Shown: piece by piece, positions 27,601 through 36,338 of the stretch
Position numbering within the stretch: position 1 is the stretch's first letter
How the letters are laid out: every line of letters starts with the position of its first letter
Source of the DNA: Pseudomonas viridiflava
Lineage (GTDB): Bacteria > Pseudomonadota > Gammaproteobacteria > Pseudomonadales > Pseudomonadaceae
DNA: 64,000 bases
Direction of reading: 5' to 3'
NCBI RefSeq assembly: GCF_900590755.1
Contig: NZ_UUOC01000052.1
Coordinates: 434,001-498,000 of the forward strand
Position numbers and translations under genes: made by a program
Notes under the pieces: model-generated
What the model was told of the DNA's origin: nothing
What the model saw: the letters and a program-made list of their open reading frames with translations, nothing else
Database searches by the model: none

Positions 27601-27801
27601 TTGTCATTACCTGTTGCTCCGTAGTGATAATTATATTAGTCGGGTTGGTTGAGTTATGTTTTCATGATTATATTGATTGGCGATAATCAAGCCTGAATTT
27701 ACTCCGGCGGTTAACTGTCTGCTTAGGGAGGCGAGGGGAAGTCATTCAGTGCACTTCGCGGGGATTTGTTTTTATGTGGGGTACTCAAGAACGACGCAGA
27801 C
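27601..27801. other. AT-rich leader of M60 paralog 2, no gene seen
   Basis: Upstream region of the 25615-27600 gene. It contains AT-rich tracts (GATAATTATATTAGTCGG) that could hold its promoter on the minus strand. AGGT about eight bases before the ATG at 27600 is a modest ribosome site. No reliable gene, hairpin or operator was seen. Confidence 0.5.
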
Positions 27802-27890
27802 CTGTAGGAGGGCGCTTGCCCGCGATAGCGTCATGTCAGGCGATATTTCTCGTCTGAATCACCGCAATCGCGGGCAAGCGCGCTCCTACA
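27802..27890. repeat. REP inverted pair, family D variant
   Basis: Inverted arms CTGTAGGAGGGCGCTTGCCC and its near complement, about 26 bp. A third half unit (GGGCGCGCTCCTACAG) follows at about 27913-27928. Together they fill the gap to the methyltransferase gene. Confidence 0.8.
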
Positions 27891-27950
27891 AGGTCCTGTG
27901 TTTGCTGGACGACGGGCGCGCTCCTACAGCATTCGGACACTTGGCAGCCA

Positions 27951-28577
27951 TCAGGCTTTACGCCACACACTCGCCAACCAAGGCTGTTGCTCCCTCGGCA
28001 ATCCTGCGGGGCGGTAGTAGTGTTCCAGTTCGACGAAGCCCGCCGCGCCGAGCAGTTCTTGCCATGCATCCAGGTCGTGGTAGGAGCCGTAACGAGGGCC
28101 GTTCCAGCCTTCGCGGTTGTCGCCTCGCGGGTTGGAGCTGAACAGCACGCCGCCGGGTTTGAGGGTGGTATGTAGCTGCGCCAGTACCCGAGGCAGTTCC
28201 TGTTTGGGCACATGGAACAGCACCGCATTGGCGAAGATGCCGTCGAAGCGCTCGGCGGGCAGGTCCAGCTCTAGAAAGTTCTGCTGCCAGACTTCGCAAC
28301 CCGTGTCAGCGCGGGCCATATCGGCGAAGCGCTCCGAGCCATCCAGCCCCACCGCCACATGACCCATGGCGCTGAAGGTTTTCAGATCCCGGCCCGGCCC
28401 GCAGCCGAAATCCAGAATCTGCCACGGCGCCTGGCCTTCGATATGGCGCAGCAGCGCGGCAATGTTCTGGCTGACATCGTGGTCGCGGGTGCCTTCACGG
28501 AAGTCCTCGGCCACCTGGTTGTAGTGGCCGAGGGTGGTGTCGGTGATCTGGGCGAGGTCTTGGGCTTCGAGCTTCAT
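27951..28577 (-). CDS. Class I SAM-dependent methyltransferase
   Basis: A 208-residue Rossmann methyltransferase of the UbiE/Methyltransf_11 type. Motif I ILDFGCGPGRDL (about 54-65), an acidic residue in VGLDGSE, and a motif-IV-like FDGIFANAVLFHVP are present. The substrate cannot be deduced. It lies downstream of metI in the same direction, with about 40 bp between them, so it may be cotranscribed with the methionine importer; a link to sulfur or SAM use is only a guess. Confidence 0.82.
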   Translation of the reverse strand: MKLEAQDLAQITDTTLGHYNQVAEDFREGTRDHDVSQNIAALLRHIEGQAPWQILDFGCGPGRDLKTFSAMGHVAVGLDGSERFADMARADTGCEVWQQNFLELDLPAERFDGIFANAVLFHVPKQELPRVLAQLHTTLKPGGVLFSSNPRGDNREGWNGPRYGSYHDLDAWQELLGAAGFVELEHYYRPAGLPREQQPWLASVWRKA

Positions 28578-28618
28578 GGCGAGTCTGTTTGAGCAATGAG
28601 GCGTCGAATATACCCCAC

Positions 28619-29263
28619 TCAGCGTTTGTTCAAACCCTTGGCCAGACGATCGCCGCCCAGTTGAATCACCGCCACCAGAATCACCAGCAGCACAATCACG
28701 GTGAGCATCACCTGGCTGTCGAAACGTTGATAGCCGTAGCGGTAGGCGATATCCCCCAGCCCGCCCGCGCCAATCGCACCGGCCATGGCCGAGGAGTTGA
28801 TCATGGTCACCAACGTAATGGTGAAGCCGCCGACGATGCCCGGCAGCGCTTCGGGCAGCAGCACGTGCCAGACGATATGCCAGCGTCGGCAGCCCATGGC
28901 TTGCGCGGCTTCGATCAGGCCATGATCGACTTCCCGCAGGCTGACCTCGGCGATGCGCGCAAAAAACGGCGTAGCGGCAATGGTCAGCGGCACCACGGCA
29001 GCCCAGACGCCGTAAGTGGTGCCGACAATCATGCGGGTGAACGGAATTAACGCCACCATCAGGATCAGAAACGGGATCGAGCGGAACAGATTGACGAAGC
29101 CGCCCAGCACTTGGTTGACAGCAGGTGCCTGATAAATCCCGCCCTTACCGCTGGTGACCAGAATCACCGCCAGCGGAATGCCCAGGATCAAGGCAATCAG
29201 TGACGATACTCCGACCATAAGAAACGTATCGATAGCGCCCTGCAGCAGTCGATCAAACCACAT
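28619..29263 (-). CDS. metI: D/L-methionine ABC transporter permease
   Basis: Inner-membrane permease of the MetNIQ importer. The 214-residue protein starts MWFDRLLQGAIDTFLMVG and holds five helices plus the EAA loop EAAQAMGCRRWHIVWHVLLPEALPGI. The frame continues upstream, but the ATG at 29263, which overlaps the metN stop by 11 nt, gives the family length. Confidence 0.93.
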   Translation of the reverse strand: MWFDRLLQGAIDTFLMVGVSSLIALILGIPLAVILVTSGKGGIYQAPAVNQVLGGFVNLFRSIPFLILMVALIPFTRMIVGTTYGVWAAVVPLTIAATPFFARIAEVSLREVDHGLIEAAQAMGCRRWHIVWHVLLPEALPGIVGGFTITLVTMINSSAMAGAIGAGGLGDIAYRYGYQRFDSQVMLTVIVLLVILVAVIQLGGDRLAKGLNKR

Positions 29264-30395
29264 AACCCAGTACCTCCGCGTGTTGCGCCTGTTTGCGGGC
29301 TTGAACCAGCAACTCTGCAATGCTGTGTGGCGAGTTGGCCACCGACAGCAGCAGATGCCCGAGGGCGTGGCCTTGAATGCGCTCAACGCCACCTTGCAGC
29401 AAACTCACCCGCCCGCCCAACGCCGCGAACAACGCCGCCAGATCGGGCTCTTCGCCGCTCTGCCCGGTGAAGTGCAGGTCCAGAACCACCTTGGCATCTG
29501 GCGTTTGCGGCTGAACTGAAAGCCGCGCCTGCAAGTCTTCCGGCAAGCCATGTTGCAGCGGCGCGAGCAGGGTTTTGCTGACTTGGTGTTGCGGGTTGCC
29601 GAACACTTGCCAGACCGGGCCTTGTTCGACCACGCGGCCTTGTTCCAGCACCACAACGCGGTCGCAGATATCGCGGATCACCGCCATCTCATGGGTGATC
29701 AAAATGATGGTCAGGCCCAGCCGCTGGTTGATCTCACGCAGCAGCCCGAGGATTGATTGGGTAGTCTCCGGGTCCAGCGCTGAGGTGGCTTCATCGCAGA
29801 GCAGAATCGCCGGGTCATGCACCAGCGCGCGGGCAATGCCTACCCGCTGCTTCTGGCCGCCGGAGAGCTGCGCCGGATAGGCTTTGTGCTTGTCCTGCAG
29901 GCCCACCAGTTCCAGCAGCTCGGTAACTTTGCGCTGGCGTTGTTCCTTGGGTACGCCCGCGACCTTGAGCGGCAGCTCGATGTTCTGCCACACGGTTTTG
30001 GCTGACATCAGGTTGAAGTGCTGGAAGATCATGCCGATGCGTCGGCGCAGTTCGACGAGTTTGTCCTCGTTGAATTCGCCGATGTCGGTCTGCTCGATCA
30101 GCACTCGGCCGCTGCTGGGTTGTTCCAGGCGATTGATGGTGCGGATCAGCGAAGATTTGCCCGCGCCACTGCGGCCAATAATCCCGAAAATCTCTCCGCG
30201 TTGAATCGCCAGATCAATGTTTTGCAGCGCATCCACAGGGCCTTGCTGGCCCTGATACGTCTTGCCCAGATTAATGAAGCGCACATGGGCGCGGTTCAGC
30301 TCGGCGTGCAGTTCGGCCTGCGTTGAAGTAGTCGCTGCCGAATGCGCTGCGCCCGAAGTGTCGAGTGGCAGTTGGCGTTGCACGGATGCATTCAT
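29253..30395 (-). CDS. metN: Methionine ABC transporter ATP-binding protein
   Basis: ATPase of the methionine importer. Walker A GRSGAGKS, signature LSGGQKQRVGIARAL, Walker B ILLCDEATSALDP and the switch histidine (LITHEM) are intact. The C-terminal 90 residues form the NIL domain, which binds methionine and inhibits transport when the cell pool is high. The 380-residue length includes a 35-residue N-terminal extension of low complexity before the ABC domain, so a later start is possible. Confidence 0.93.
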   Translation of the reverse strand: MNASVQRQLPLDTSGAAHSAATTSTQAELHAELNRAHVRFINLGKTYQGQQGPVDALQNIDLAIQRGEIFGIIGRSGAGKSSLIRTINRLEQPSSGRVLIEQTDIGEFNEDKLVELRRRIGMIFQHFNLMSAKTVWQNIELPLKVAGVPKEQRQRKVTELLELVGLQDKHKAYPAQLSGGQKQRVGIARALVHDPAILLCDEATSALDPETTQSILGLLREINQRLGLTIILITHEMAVIRDICDRVVVLEQGRVVEQGPVWQVFGNPQHQVSKTLLAPLQHGLPEDLQARLSVQPQTPDAKVVLDLHFTGQSGEEPDLAALFAALGGRVSLLQGGVERIQGHALGHLLLSVANSPHSIAELLVQARKQAQHAEVLGYVV

Positions 30396-30396
30396 A

Positions 30397-31185
30397 TCAG
30401 CCTTCCCAGCCAGCTTGGTAGAGCTTGCCGTTGACCTTGTCCAGGGCGGCGCGGACTACCGGCGAGTGCTGATAAATGTCGATGAACCTGGCCAGACGCG
30501 GGTCGTTTTTGTTTTCTGGCTTGATCACGAACTGGATCACGTATTCCGGATGATCGAGACCGTCGAAGAGGATCGCGGAACCGGCATCGAAGGTCTTGGA
30601 CAGGCGGATATACGCCGGGTACCCCTGCACCAGATCAGCATCGTCATAGGCGCGAACCAGTTGCACGGCCTCAACCTGAATCAGTTTGAGTTTCTTAGGG
30701 TTGGCGGTGATGTCTTCTTCGGTGGCCTTGTAGCCCACGCCTTGCTTGAGGGTGATCAAACCTGCTTTGGCCAGCAATTGCAGACCGCGACCACTGTTGA
30801 TCGGGTCGTTGGCGATGGCCACGGTGGCACCGGTTGGCAGCTCTTCGAAGCTTTTGTACTTCTTCGAGTACAGCCCGACGTTATTGATAATCCCCGGTGC
30901 ATACGGCACCAGCTTGGTACCGGCCGCTTCGTTGGCATTGGTCAGGAACGGGATGTGCTGGAAATAATTCACGTCGATGTCGCCCGCCGCGAGGCTTACG
31001 TTGGGCGCGATCCAGTCGGTGAACTCCACCAGCTCGACCTTCAGGCCTTGTTTGCCGGCCTCTTCGACAGCGGCTTCAAGGGGGATGGCGAAGGCAGCGG
31101 TAGTGCCGACTTTCAACGGCGCGTCGGCGGCGTGGGCGGTGAGGGTCAACAGGCTCAGGGCCAGGGTGGTGATGAGTTTTTTCAT
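30397..31185 (-). CDS. metQ: Methionine-binding protein (MetQ/NlpA family)
   Basis: Periplasmic substrate-binding component of the MetNIQ importer. The 262-residue protein has a signal peptide ending AHAADAPLKVG, without the lipobox cysteine of classical MetQ lipoproteins. Family motifs VELVEFTDWIAPNVSLAAGDIDVNYFQHIPFL and INSGRGLQLL are present (positions about 50-80 and 135-145). It is the first gene of metQNI, one base from metN. Its sulfur neighbours suggest the substrate may be a methionine-like sulfur compound. Confidence 0.9.
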   Translation of the reverse strand: MKKLITTLALSLLTLTAHAADAPLKVGTTAAFAIPLEAAVEEAGKQGLKVELVEFTDWIAPNVSLAAGDIDVNYFQHIPFLTNANEAAGTKLVPYAPGIINNVGLYSKKYKSFEELPTGATVAIANDPINSGRGLQLLAKAGLITLKQGVGYKATEEDITANPKKLKLIQVEAVQLVRAYDDADLVQGYPAYIRLSKTFDAGSAILFDGLDHPEYVIQFVIKPENKNDPRLARFIDIYQHSPVVRAALDKVNGKLYQAGWEG

Positions 31186-31240
31186 GATGAATGTCCGGTG
31201 CGCTGCAAGGGTTTAGTTGTGTGTTGTTTGTTCTGGCGTC

Positions 31241-31302
31241 TTCGCGGGCAAGCCTCGCTCCAACGGGGTGCGGTGTCCGTTGGAGCGAGGCTTGCCCGCG
31301 AA
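31241..31302. repeat. REP inverted pair, family D
   Basis: Two perfect 26-bp arms (starting TTCGCGGGCAAGCCTCGC, ending GCGAGGCTTGCCCGCGAA) with a 10-nt loop, between metQ and the flavin monooxygenase gene. The other family D units are at 39321 and 63953. Confidence 0.88.
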
Positions 31303-31323
31303 CGAGCGCGAAGCGGTCGCCCT

Positions 31324-32682
31324 TTATCTCTGTCTGTAACTGGCTCCCACATGCCTCTCCGGCAACCGCGCCCCACCCTCAGGAAACAACTTCTCCCGCA
31401 GGCTGCCGTTGTCATAAGCGGTTTTGTACGAGCCACGGCGTTGCAGCTCGGGGATCACCAGGTCGATGAAGTCCACGTAGCTTTCCGGGGTGACGATGCG
31501 GGTCAGGTTGAAGCCGTCCAGGCCGGTTTCGGCGATCCAGGATTCCAGCTCGTCTGCCACCTGTTCAACCGAGCCGATCAGGGTGATGTAACGGCCGCCC
31601 AAGGCGTGCTGGTCGAGGAGTTTTTGTCGGGTCCAGTCGTTGTTCTTCAAATTTTTGGTGGCTGACTGAATGGCATTGCTCTTCACGTACTGGATCGGCT
31701 CGTCCAGCTCGTATTGGAAAAAATCGATGCCTGTGGAGGCCGAGAAATGCGCCACCCCCGCCTCGGCGCTGGCGAACTCGCGATATTCGGCGTGCTTGGC
31801 CCGCGCTTCGGCTTCGGTCTTGCCGACAATCACGTTCAAGCCCATGAACACTTTGATGTCGTCCGGGTTGCGCCCGGCGGCTAAGGCGCTGGCGCGGACT
31901 TTGTCGACTTGCTCACGGGTCGAAGTTTTGTTCTGGCCGCTGATGAACACACATTCGGCGTGCTGCCCGGCGAACTGCAAGCCACGCTCGGAACTGCCCG
32001 CCTGAAACAATACCGGCGTGCGTTGGGTCGAGGGTTCGCACAGGTGATAACCCTCAACCTGATAGAACTCGCCCTTGTGCTCGACTTTGTGGACCTTGTC
32101 CGGCTGGGCGTAGATCCGCTGCTCCCGGTCATTGATGACGGCGTCGTCTTCCCAGCTGCCTTCCCAGAGTTTGTAGAGCACCTGCAGGTATTCGTCGGCC
32201 TGGTCGTAGCGGCGGTCATGTTCAACCTGTTCGCTCAGGCCCATGGCCCGTGCGGCGCTGTCCAGGTAGCCGGTGACGATGTTCCAGCCGACCCGGCCGC
32301 GACTCAGGTGGTCCAGCGTCGACATGCGCCGTGCGAAAAGATACGGCGCCTCGTAGGTCAGGTTGGCGGTCAGGCCGAAACCGAGGTTTTTGGTGACAGC
32401 CGCCATGGCCGAAACAAGTAACAGCGGATCATTGACCGGCAGCTGAATGGACTCTTTGAGGGTGACATCCACCGAGTTCTGATAGACGTCGTAAACGCCC
32501 ACGATGTCGGCGATGAACAACCCATCGAACAGGCCGCGCTCCAGCAATTGCGCCAGTTCGGTCCAATATCCCAGGGTGTTGTACTGCGTGGAATTGTCCC
32601 GTGGATGGGTCCACAAGCCGTGGTTGATATGGCCAATGCAGTTCATGTTGAAGGCATTGAGCAGGATCTTTTTCTTGGCCAT
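31324..32682 (-). CDS. Flavin-dependent monooxygenase, NtaA/SnaA/DszA (LLM) family
   Basis: FMNH2-dependent bacterial-luciferase-like oxygenase of 452 residues. The family start KKKILLNAFNMNCIGHINHGLW and the core RVGWNIVTGYLDSAARAMG and VLFQAGSSERGLQFAGQHAE are clear. Relatives attack organosulfur, nitrilotriacetate or sulfone compounds. Its ATG overlaps the stop of the SfnB-like gene, so the three genes 35171 to 31324 form one operon, probably for sulfur scavenging from dimethyl sulfone-type or sulfonate compounds; the exact substrate is not visible. Confidence 0.9.
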   Translation of the reverse strand: MAKKKILLNAFNMNCIGHINHGLWTHPRDNSTQYNTLGYWTELAQLLERGLFDGLFIADIVGVYDVYQNSVDVTLKESIQLPVNDPLLLVSAMAAVTKNLGFGLTANLTYEAPYLFARRMSTLDHLSRGRVGWNIVTGYLDSAARAMGLSEQVEHDRRYDQADEYLQVLYKLWEGSWEDDAVINDREQRIYAQPDKVHKVEHKGEFYQVEGYHLCEPSTQRTPVLFQAGSSERGLQFAGQHAECVFISGQNKTSTREQVDKVRASALAAGRNPDDIKVFMGLNVIVGKTEAEARAKHAEYREFASAEAGVAHFSASTGIDFFQYELDEPIQYVKSNAIQSATKNLKNNDWTRQKLLDQHALGGRYITLIGSVEQVADELESWIAETGLDGFNLTRIVTPESYVDFIDLVIPELQRRGSYKTAYDNGSLREKLFPEGGARLPERHVGASYRQR

Positions 32683-33899
32683 CAAATCGTCCCCCGCAAC
32701 GGAGGGTTCTGCTCGTTGAGGTAGTAATTGCCTATGGCGTGATACTTCCAGCGCACCGGGTCATGCAGGGTGTGGACCCGAGCGTTGCGCCAGTGCCGGT
32801 CAAGGCCGTGTTCAGCCAACGTCGCCTGGCTACCGGCGAGTTCGAACAGCGTGCTGCCAGCCGCAAGGGAGATTTCCGTGCTGATGGCCCGGGCCTCGGC
32901 AACGGCGATCGACGCTGCCGCGACCGTGTCGACGTTGCTGTCTGCCTGGGCGATGTCCAGCAATTCCCCGGCGCGGTCCAGCAGGGCTTCGGCGGCGTAC
33001 AAACGAACGCTGAGCTTGCCGAAACTGTTCAGGGTCAGCGGATCGTCCACGGCCTTTTCAATGCCGGAGTCGATCCATGGCCGGGTGCGGTTACGCACGA
33101 AATGCAGCGCATCTTCGAGCGCAGCGCGAGCGATGCCGGTGTCGATGGCGGCATGAAGAATCTGCGCCAGCGGGCCAACGGTGGTCGGGCGCTCGAAAGC
33201 ACTCTGGAAGGGCACCACATCGTCAGCGTCGACATAAACGTTCTCAAACAGCACCGAACCGCTGCCTGTGGTGCGTTGGCCGAAGCCGCTCCAGTCGTCG
33301 ATGACCGTCAGACCTTCACTCTCTGCTTGGACGAAAGCCAGCTGCTGGATGCCGTTTTCATCGATCACCGAGGTAGGAATCCGCTGGGCATACAGAGCGC
33401 CTGTGGCATAAAACTTACGACCATTGATGCGATATCCGGCATTGATTCCGGAATCATCCCGCGTCAGGCGAGTGGTGCGGTCATGGGCGGTTTTGGTCCC
33501 CAGTTCAGCCAGTGCGTTACCGAAGCGCAGACCGGCGAGGGCATCGGCGTACAAGCGTTTCTGCTGCTCCGGGCTGCCGTTTACGCGTAACACCTCCAGG
33601 GCATAAAAGTGGTTTTGCGGGATCTGCCCCAACGAGGCGTCGGCTTCAGAGATCAGGCGAATGACATTCGCCAACGTGACATTGGAGACCCCCGCGCCGC
33701 CGAAGGCCTTGGGTACGCTGATGCCCCACAGCCCCGAGGCGCTGAACAGGTCGAGTTCGGCATGGGGCAAGCGCCGCTCGCGATCCCGTTGCAGGCTTTC
33801 AGCCTTGAAGCGTGCGGCCAGTTCCTTTGCAACGCGCAGCGCCTGCTCGTCGTTTTCGATGAGGGCGGCGGGCTGTTGCTCACGTGAATTCAAACTCAT
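32682..33899 (-). CDS. SfnB-family sulfur acquisition oxidoreductase, copy 2
   Basis: Acyl-CoA-dehydrogenase-like flavoprotein of the SfnB/DszC group (405 residues). It has LDLFSASGLWGISVPKAFGGAG, DASLGQIPQNHFYALEVLR, GRKFYATGALYAQRIP, DDWSGFGQRTTGSGSVLFENV, and the ending GLDRHWRNARVHTLHDPVRWKYHAIGNY (landmarks given in parts). It is paralogous to the next gene upstream and overlaps the following monooxygenase gene. SfnB proteins take part in dimethyl sulfone and methanesulfonate use in Pseudomonas. Confidence 0.9.
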   Translation of the reverse strand: MSLNSREQQPAALIENDEQALRVAKELAARFKAESLQRDRERRLPHAELDLFSASGLWGISVPKAFGGAGVSNVTLANVIRLISEADASLGQIPQNHFYALEVLRVNGSPEQQKRLYADALAGLRFGNALAELGTKTAHDRTTRLTRDDSGINAGYRINGRKFYATGALYAQRIPTSVIDENGIQQLAFVQAESEGLTVIDDWSGFGQRTTGSGSVLFENVYVDADDVVPFQSAFERPTTVGPLAQILHAAIDTGIARAALEDALHFVRNRTRPWIDSGIEKAVDDPLTLNSFGKLSVRLYAAEALLDRAGELLDIAQADSNVDTVAAASIAVAEARAISTEISLAAGSTLFELAGSQATLAEHGLDRHWRNARVHTLHDPVRWKYHAIGNYYLNEQNPPLRGTI

Positions 33900-33923
33900 A
33901 ACAATGCTCTCCAGTGGTCTGGT

Positions 33924-35171
33924 TCAAATCCACGAATGACGTGCGGGTAGAGTGCCGTTGAGGTGCCAGGCGCCAATGGCGTGGTATTTCCAGCGCACCG
34001 GGTCATGGAGGGTGTGGACCCGGGCATTACGCCAGTGGCGGTCAAGGTTGAACTCGGCCAGGGTGGCGCGGCTGCCGGACAGCTCCAGCAGCTTCTCACT
34101 GGCCTGGAGGGCTATCTCGGTGGTCAATGCCTTGGCGCGCGCCACAGTGATCGAGGCGTGAGCCGCGGAGTGTTCGTCGACAGGGCTGGCGCTGACTTCA
34201 TCCAGCACTTTGCCCGCCTGACGCAGCAACGCTTCGGCGGCATGCAATTCAAGTTTGAGCCGCCCAATATCGGCGATGACGTAGGGATCATCACTGGCGC
34301 GTTCCACCTTGGCATCGATCCAGGGCCGCGCGCGCTGGCGGACGAACTCGATGGTGTCGTCGATGGCGCCGCGAGCGATGCCCGCATCAATCGCTGCCTG
34401 GATCAATTGCGACACGGCGCCCTGAATGTTGGGCGTTTGCGAAGTGCGCCAGGTTTCGATGACCAGATTCGGGTCGATCTGCACCGCATCAAGCAGCACC
34501 GTGCCGCTGGCGGTGGTGCGCTGACCGAAGCCCGACCAGTCATCAACAATGCTCAGACCGGCACTGCCTCTGGGCACGAATGCCATGATTTGCTGGCCCT
34601 GATAATTCAGCGCCTTGACCGCTACCCAGTGGGCAAACAGGGCGCCGGTGGAATAAAACTTCTGGCCGCTGATGCTCAGCTGGCCGTTATGGGTGGTGAT
34701 CCGCGCTTTGAGGTCCAGGGTGTTTTTGGTGCCGCGCTCCGGCCCGCCGTTGCCGATGCGCCAGCCATCCAGCACGCTTTTAAGCAAGGTCTTCTTCTGC
34801 TGTTCGCTGGCGCTGTTGAGCAGCACATGGATAATGCCGAACTGGTTCTGCGGGATTTGCCCGAGCGCCGGATCAGCCGCAGAAATGATTTTGAACACCT
34901 CGGCAATGGTCACGAACGAGACTTGCGGACCGCCGTAGGCGCGCGGAATAGAGATACTGCCCAGACCGCTTTGGGTGAATTGCTCGATAGCCTGCCAGGG
35001 TAATTGTCGTTGTGAATCCCTTTGTGCCGCGCTCGGACGCGCCTCGGCTGCCAGAGCACGAGCGGCGTCTATGGCCTGTTCGTCGGTGCTGAGGATTTTT
35101 GCCGGGCGTAGAGGCGGCGCAGTATCCGCTGGGTGTTTCACAACGGGGGCATGTGACGTTGAAGCGACCAT
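33924..35171 (-). CDS. SfnB-family sulfur acquisition oxidoreductase, copy 1
   Basis: 415-residue paralog of the gene at 32682-33899, with the same DPALGQIPQNQFG, GQKFYSTGALFAHW, DDWSGFGQRTTASGT and NLDRHWRNARVHTLHDPV blocks. GAGG five bases before the ATG at 35171 supports this start rather than the one at 35216. It is the first gene of the three-gene sulfur operon. The two copies are separated by only 24 bp, so they arose by tandem duplication, but they have diverged enough to have separate substrates. Confidence 0.9.
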   Translation of the reverse strand: MVASTSHAPVVKHPADTAPPLRPAKILSTDEQAIDAARALAAEARPSAAQRDSQRQLPWQAIEQFTQSGLGSISIPRAYGGPQVSFVTIAEVFKIISAADPALGQIPQNQFGIIHVLLNSASEQQKKTLLKSVLDGWRIGNGGPERGTKNTLDLKARITTHNGQLSISGQKFYSTGALFAHWVAVKALNYQGQQIMAFVPRGSAGLSIVDDWSGFGQRTTASGTVLLDAVQIDPNLVIETWRTSQTPNIQGAVSQLIQAAIDAGIARGAIDDTIEFVRQRARPWIDAKVERASDDPYVIADIGRLKLELHAAEALLRQAGKVLDEVSASPVDEHSAAHASITVARAKALTTEIALQASEKLLELSGSRATLAEFNLDRHWRNARVHTLHDPVRWKYHAIGAWHLNGTLPARHSWI

Positions 35172-35280
35172 TCGAACCTCGCAAGAATGCCGCTGGCACG
35201 CGGCAGAAAAAATCACGATGTCCGGTGGTCCGGTGCATATACCCTAAATTGCTCAATAAATTAAATATACGAGTTTTTTG

Positions 35281-35290
35281 GAATAAGCAT
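35281..35290 (-). promoter_or_regulatory. Shared decamer upstream of the sfnB operon
   Basis: On the minus strand the decamer ATGCTTATTC is followed by an AT-rich stretch (CGTATATTTAATTTATTG) about 110 bp before the sfnB start. The same decamer occurs at 39273-39282 between tcyJ and dcyD. A regulator of sulfur starvation such as CysB is a possible binder; this is inference from two copies. Confidence 0.3.
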
Positions 35291-35310
35291 AGACGATGAC
35301 GATACGCCGC

Positions 35311-35391
35311 TCAGGCGTTGGCCGCGTAGGTCAGGCAGGTGCCGAGCAGCACCACACAAATGCAGAGTTTTGTAAGTTTTCCTAAAGTCAT
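35311..35391 (-). CDS. Small ORF, 26-residue secreted or membrane peptide
   Basis: Too short for ordinary gene calling. The start at 35391 has AGGAAG seven bases upstream, and the product MTLGKLTKLCICVVLLGTCL-TYAANA is a charged start, a hydrophobic core with three cysteines and a signal-peptidase-like AANA end. It could be a leader peptide, a tiny membrane peptide or the remnant of a signal sequence. It lies upstream of the sfnB operon on the same strand. No homolog is recognised. Confidence 0.45.
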   Translation of the reverse strand: MTLGKLTKLCICVVLLGTCLTYAANA

Positions 35392-35552
35392 GAGACGCTT
35401 CCTCGAAGATGAGTAAGTTGCTCATTAAGCGTAGACGCCGGAATGTCTGATCTTCAGTTAAGGCCTGTAGCTGAAGAGATAAAAAGTTGTGGGAATTTTC
35501 TGATCTATAAGCAGATTGTGCGGTCGCTCACACAACGGTCGAACAGCTGTAA

Positions 35553-35582
35553 CGCGAAGTTGCCATTAATGGCAACTTCGCG
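35553..35582. promoter_or_regulatory. 30-bp perfect palindrome
   Basis: CGCGAAGTTGCCATT is followed at once by its exact reverse complement. It begins 25 bp after the stop of the minus-strand gene at 35607-36338. There is no T tract, so it is not a classical terminator; a dyad operator or a cruciform-type site is equally possible. Confidence 0.6.
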
Positions 35583-35606
35583 CATTAGCGGTCGGTCGCA
35601 AAGTGA

Positions 35607-36338
35607 TCAGTCATACCTCGGACGGTTTTCAAGTGTCCTGACACTTATCTCCCTTGCGGGAGCCCACCGGGAGTTGTTGCCGACTCGGTCAATCACACAA
35701 TACGTTACTTCCAGCAATGCTTCATCGCCCGCTTCGCGGATCAAGGTGTCCGGGACCAGTAGTTTGATGGGTTTGCCGAGGTTTTCTTCGGCCAAGGGCG
35801 CAAGGTCCATTCGAGCATCACCCCAACGCAGGGTAATTTCGTCACAGGGCGCCATGTTCAGATAGGGTTCGATAGACAGTGGCAGGCCCTCGGCCATCCG
35901 GGTGATGTTCAGCCCGTCACGGATAACCGTCTCCGGCAGCGATACCGGCGCGAGCCCCTGGTTTTCTTCATCGCTGGAGTTGATCAACAAACCGCCGGGC
36001 ATATCCAGTTTGACCCTTAACCTACGGCTGGCGGAGCCGATGGGGCTGCCGCCGACTTTCATGAGTCGGTAGTAGGTTTTTATCGTGCCGTTCTGTAGGA
36101 AACTTTCCGGCACGCGTAGGACAAGGGTTTTGCCCACGTCAGACGCGCAGAGAAGCTTTGACGCGACGTAACAGCCATCCCAGAACAGCTCGATCAGGTC
36201 GCCTTCATCCATCTCGGGGTAGGGATCGATATGGACCAGCAGGTTAGCCGCTGCGCGGATACCGATGCCGTGCTTGTGGGCTTGCGGCACATAGGGCGGG
36301 AATAGTTTCTGGCGTTTATTACTGGACGTATCTGTCAT
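35607..36338 (-). CDS. Protein of unknown function with two related beta-type domains
   Basis: 243 residues without signal peptide or membrane helix. Residues about 25-110 and 130-235 repeat one pattern: hydrophobic strand, then I-PY--M---D-I-L-WGD or WDG (HIDPYPEMDEGDLIELFWD; SIEPYLNMAPCDEITLRWGD), then a V-DTLI/VPESFL strand and a tyrosine-rich strand (IKTYYRLMKVGGSP; LEVTYCVIDRVGNNS). This looks like two Ig-like or carbohydrate-binding-like folds. I recognise the pattern from Pseudomonas hypothetical proteins but no function is known to me. Neither gene neighbour suggests one. Confidence 0.75.
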   Translation of the reverse strand: MTDTSSNKRQKLFPPYVPQAHKHGIGIRAAANLLVHIDPYPEMDEGDLIELFWDGCYVASKLLCASDVGKTLVLRVPESFLQNGTIKTYYRLMKVGGSPIGSASRRLRVKLDMPGGLLINSSDEENQGLAPVSLPETVIRDGLNITRMAEGLPLSIEPYLNMAPCDEITLRWGDARMDLAPLAEENLGKPIKLLVPDTLIREAGDEALLEVTYCVIDRVGNNSRWAPAREISVRTLENRPRYD

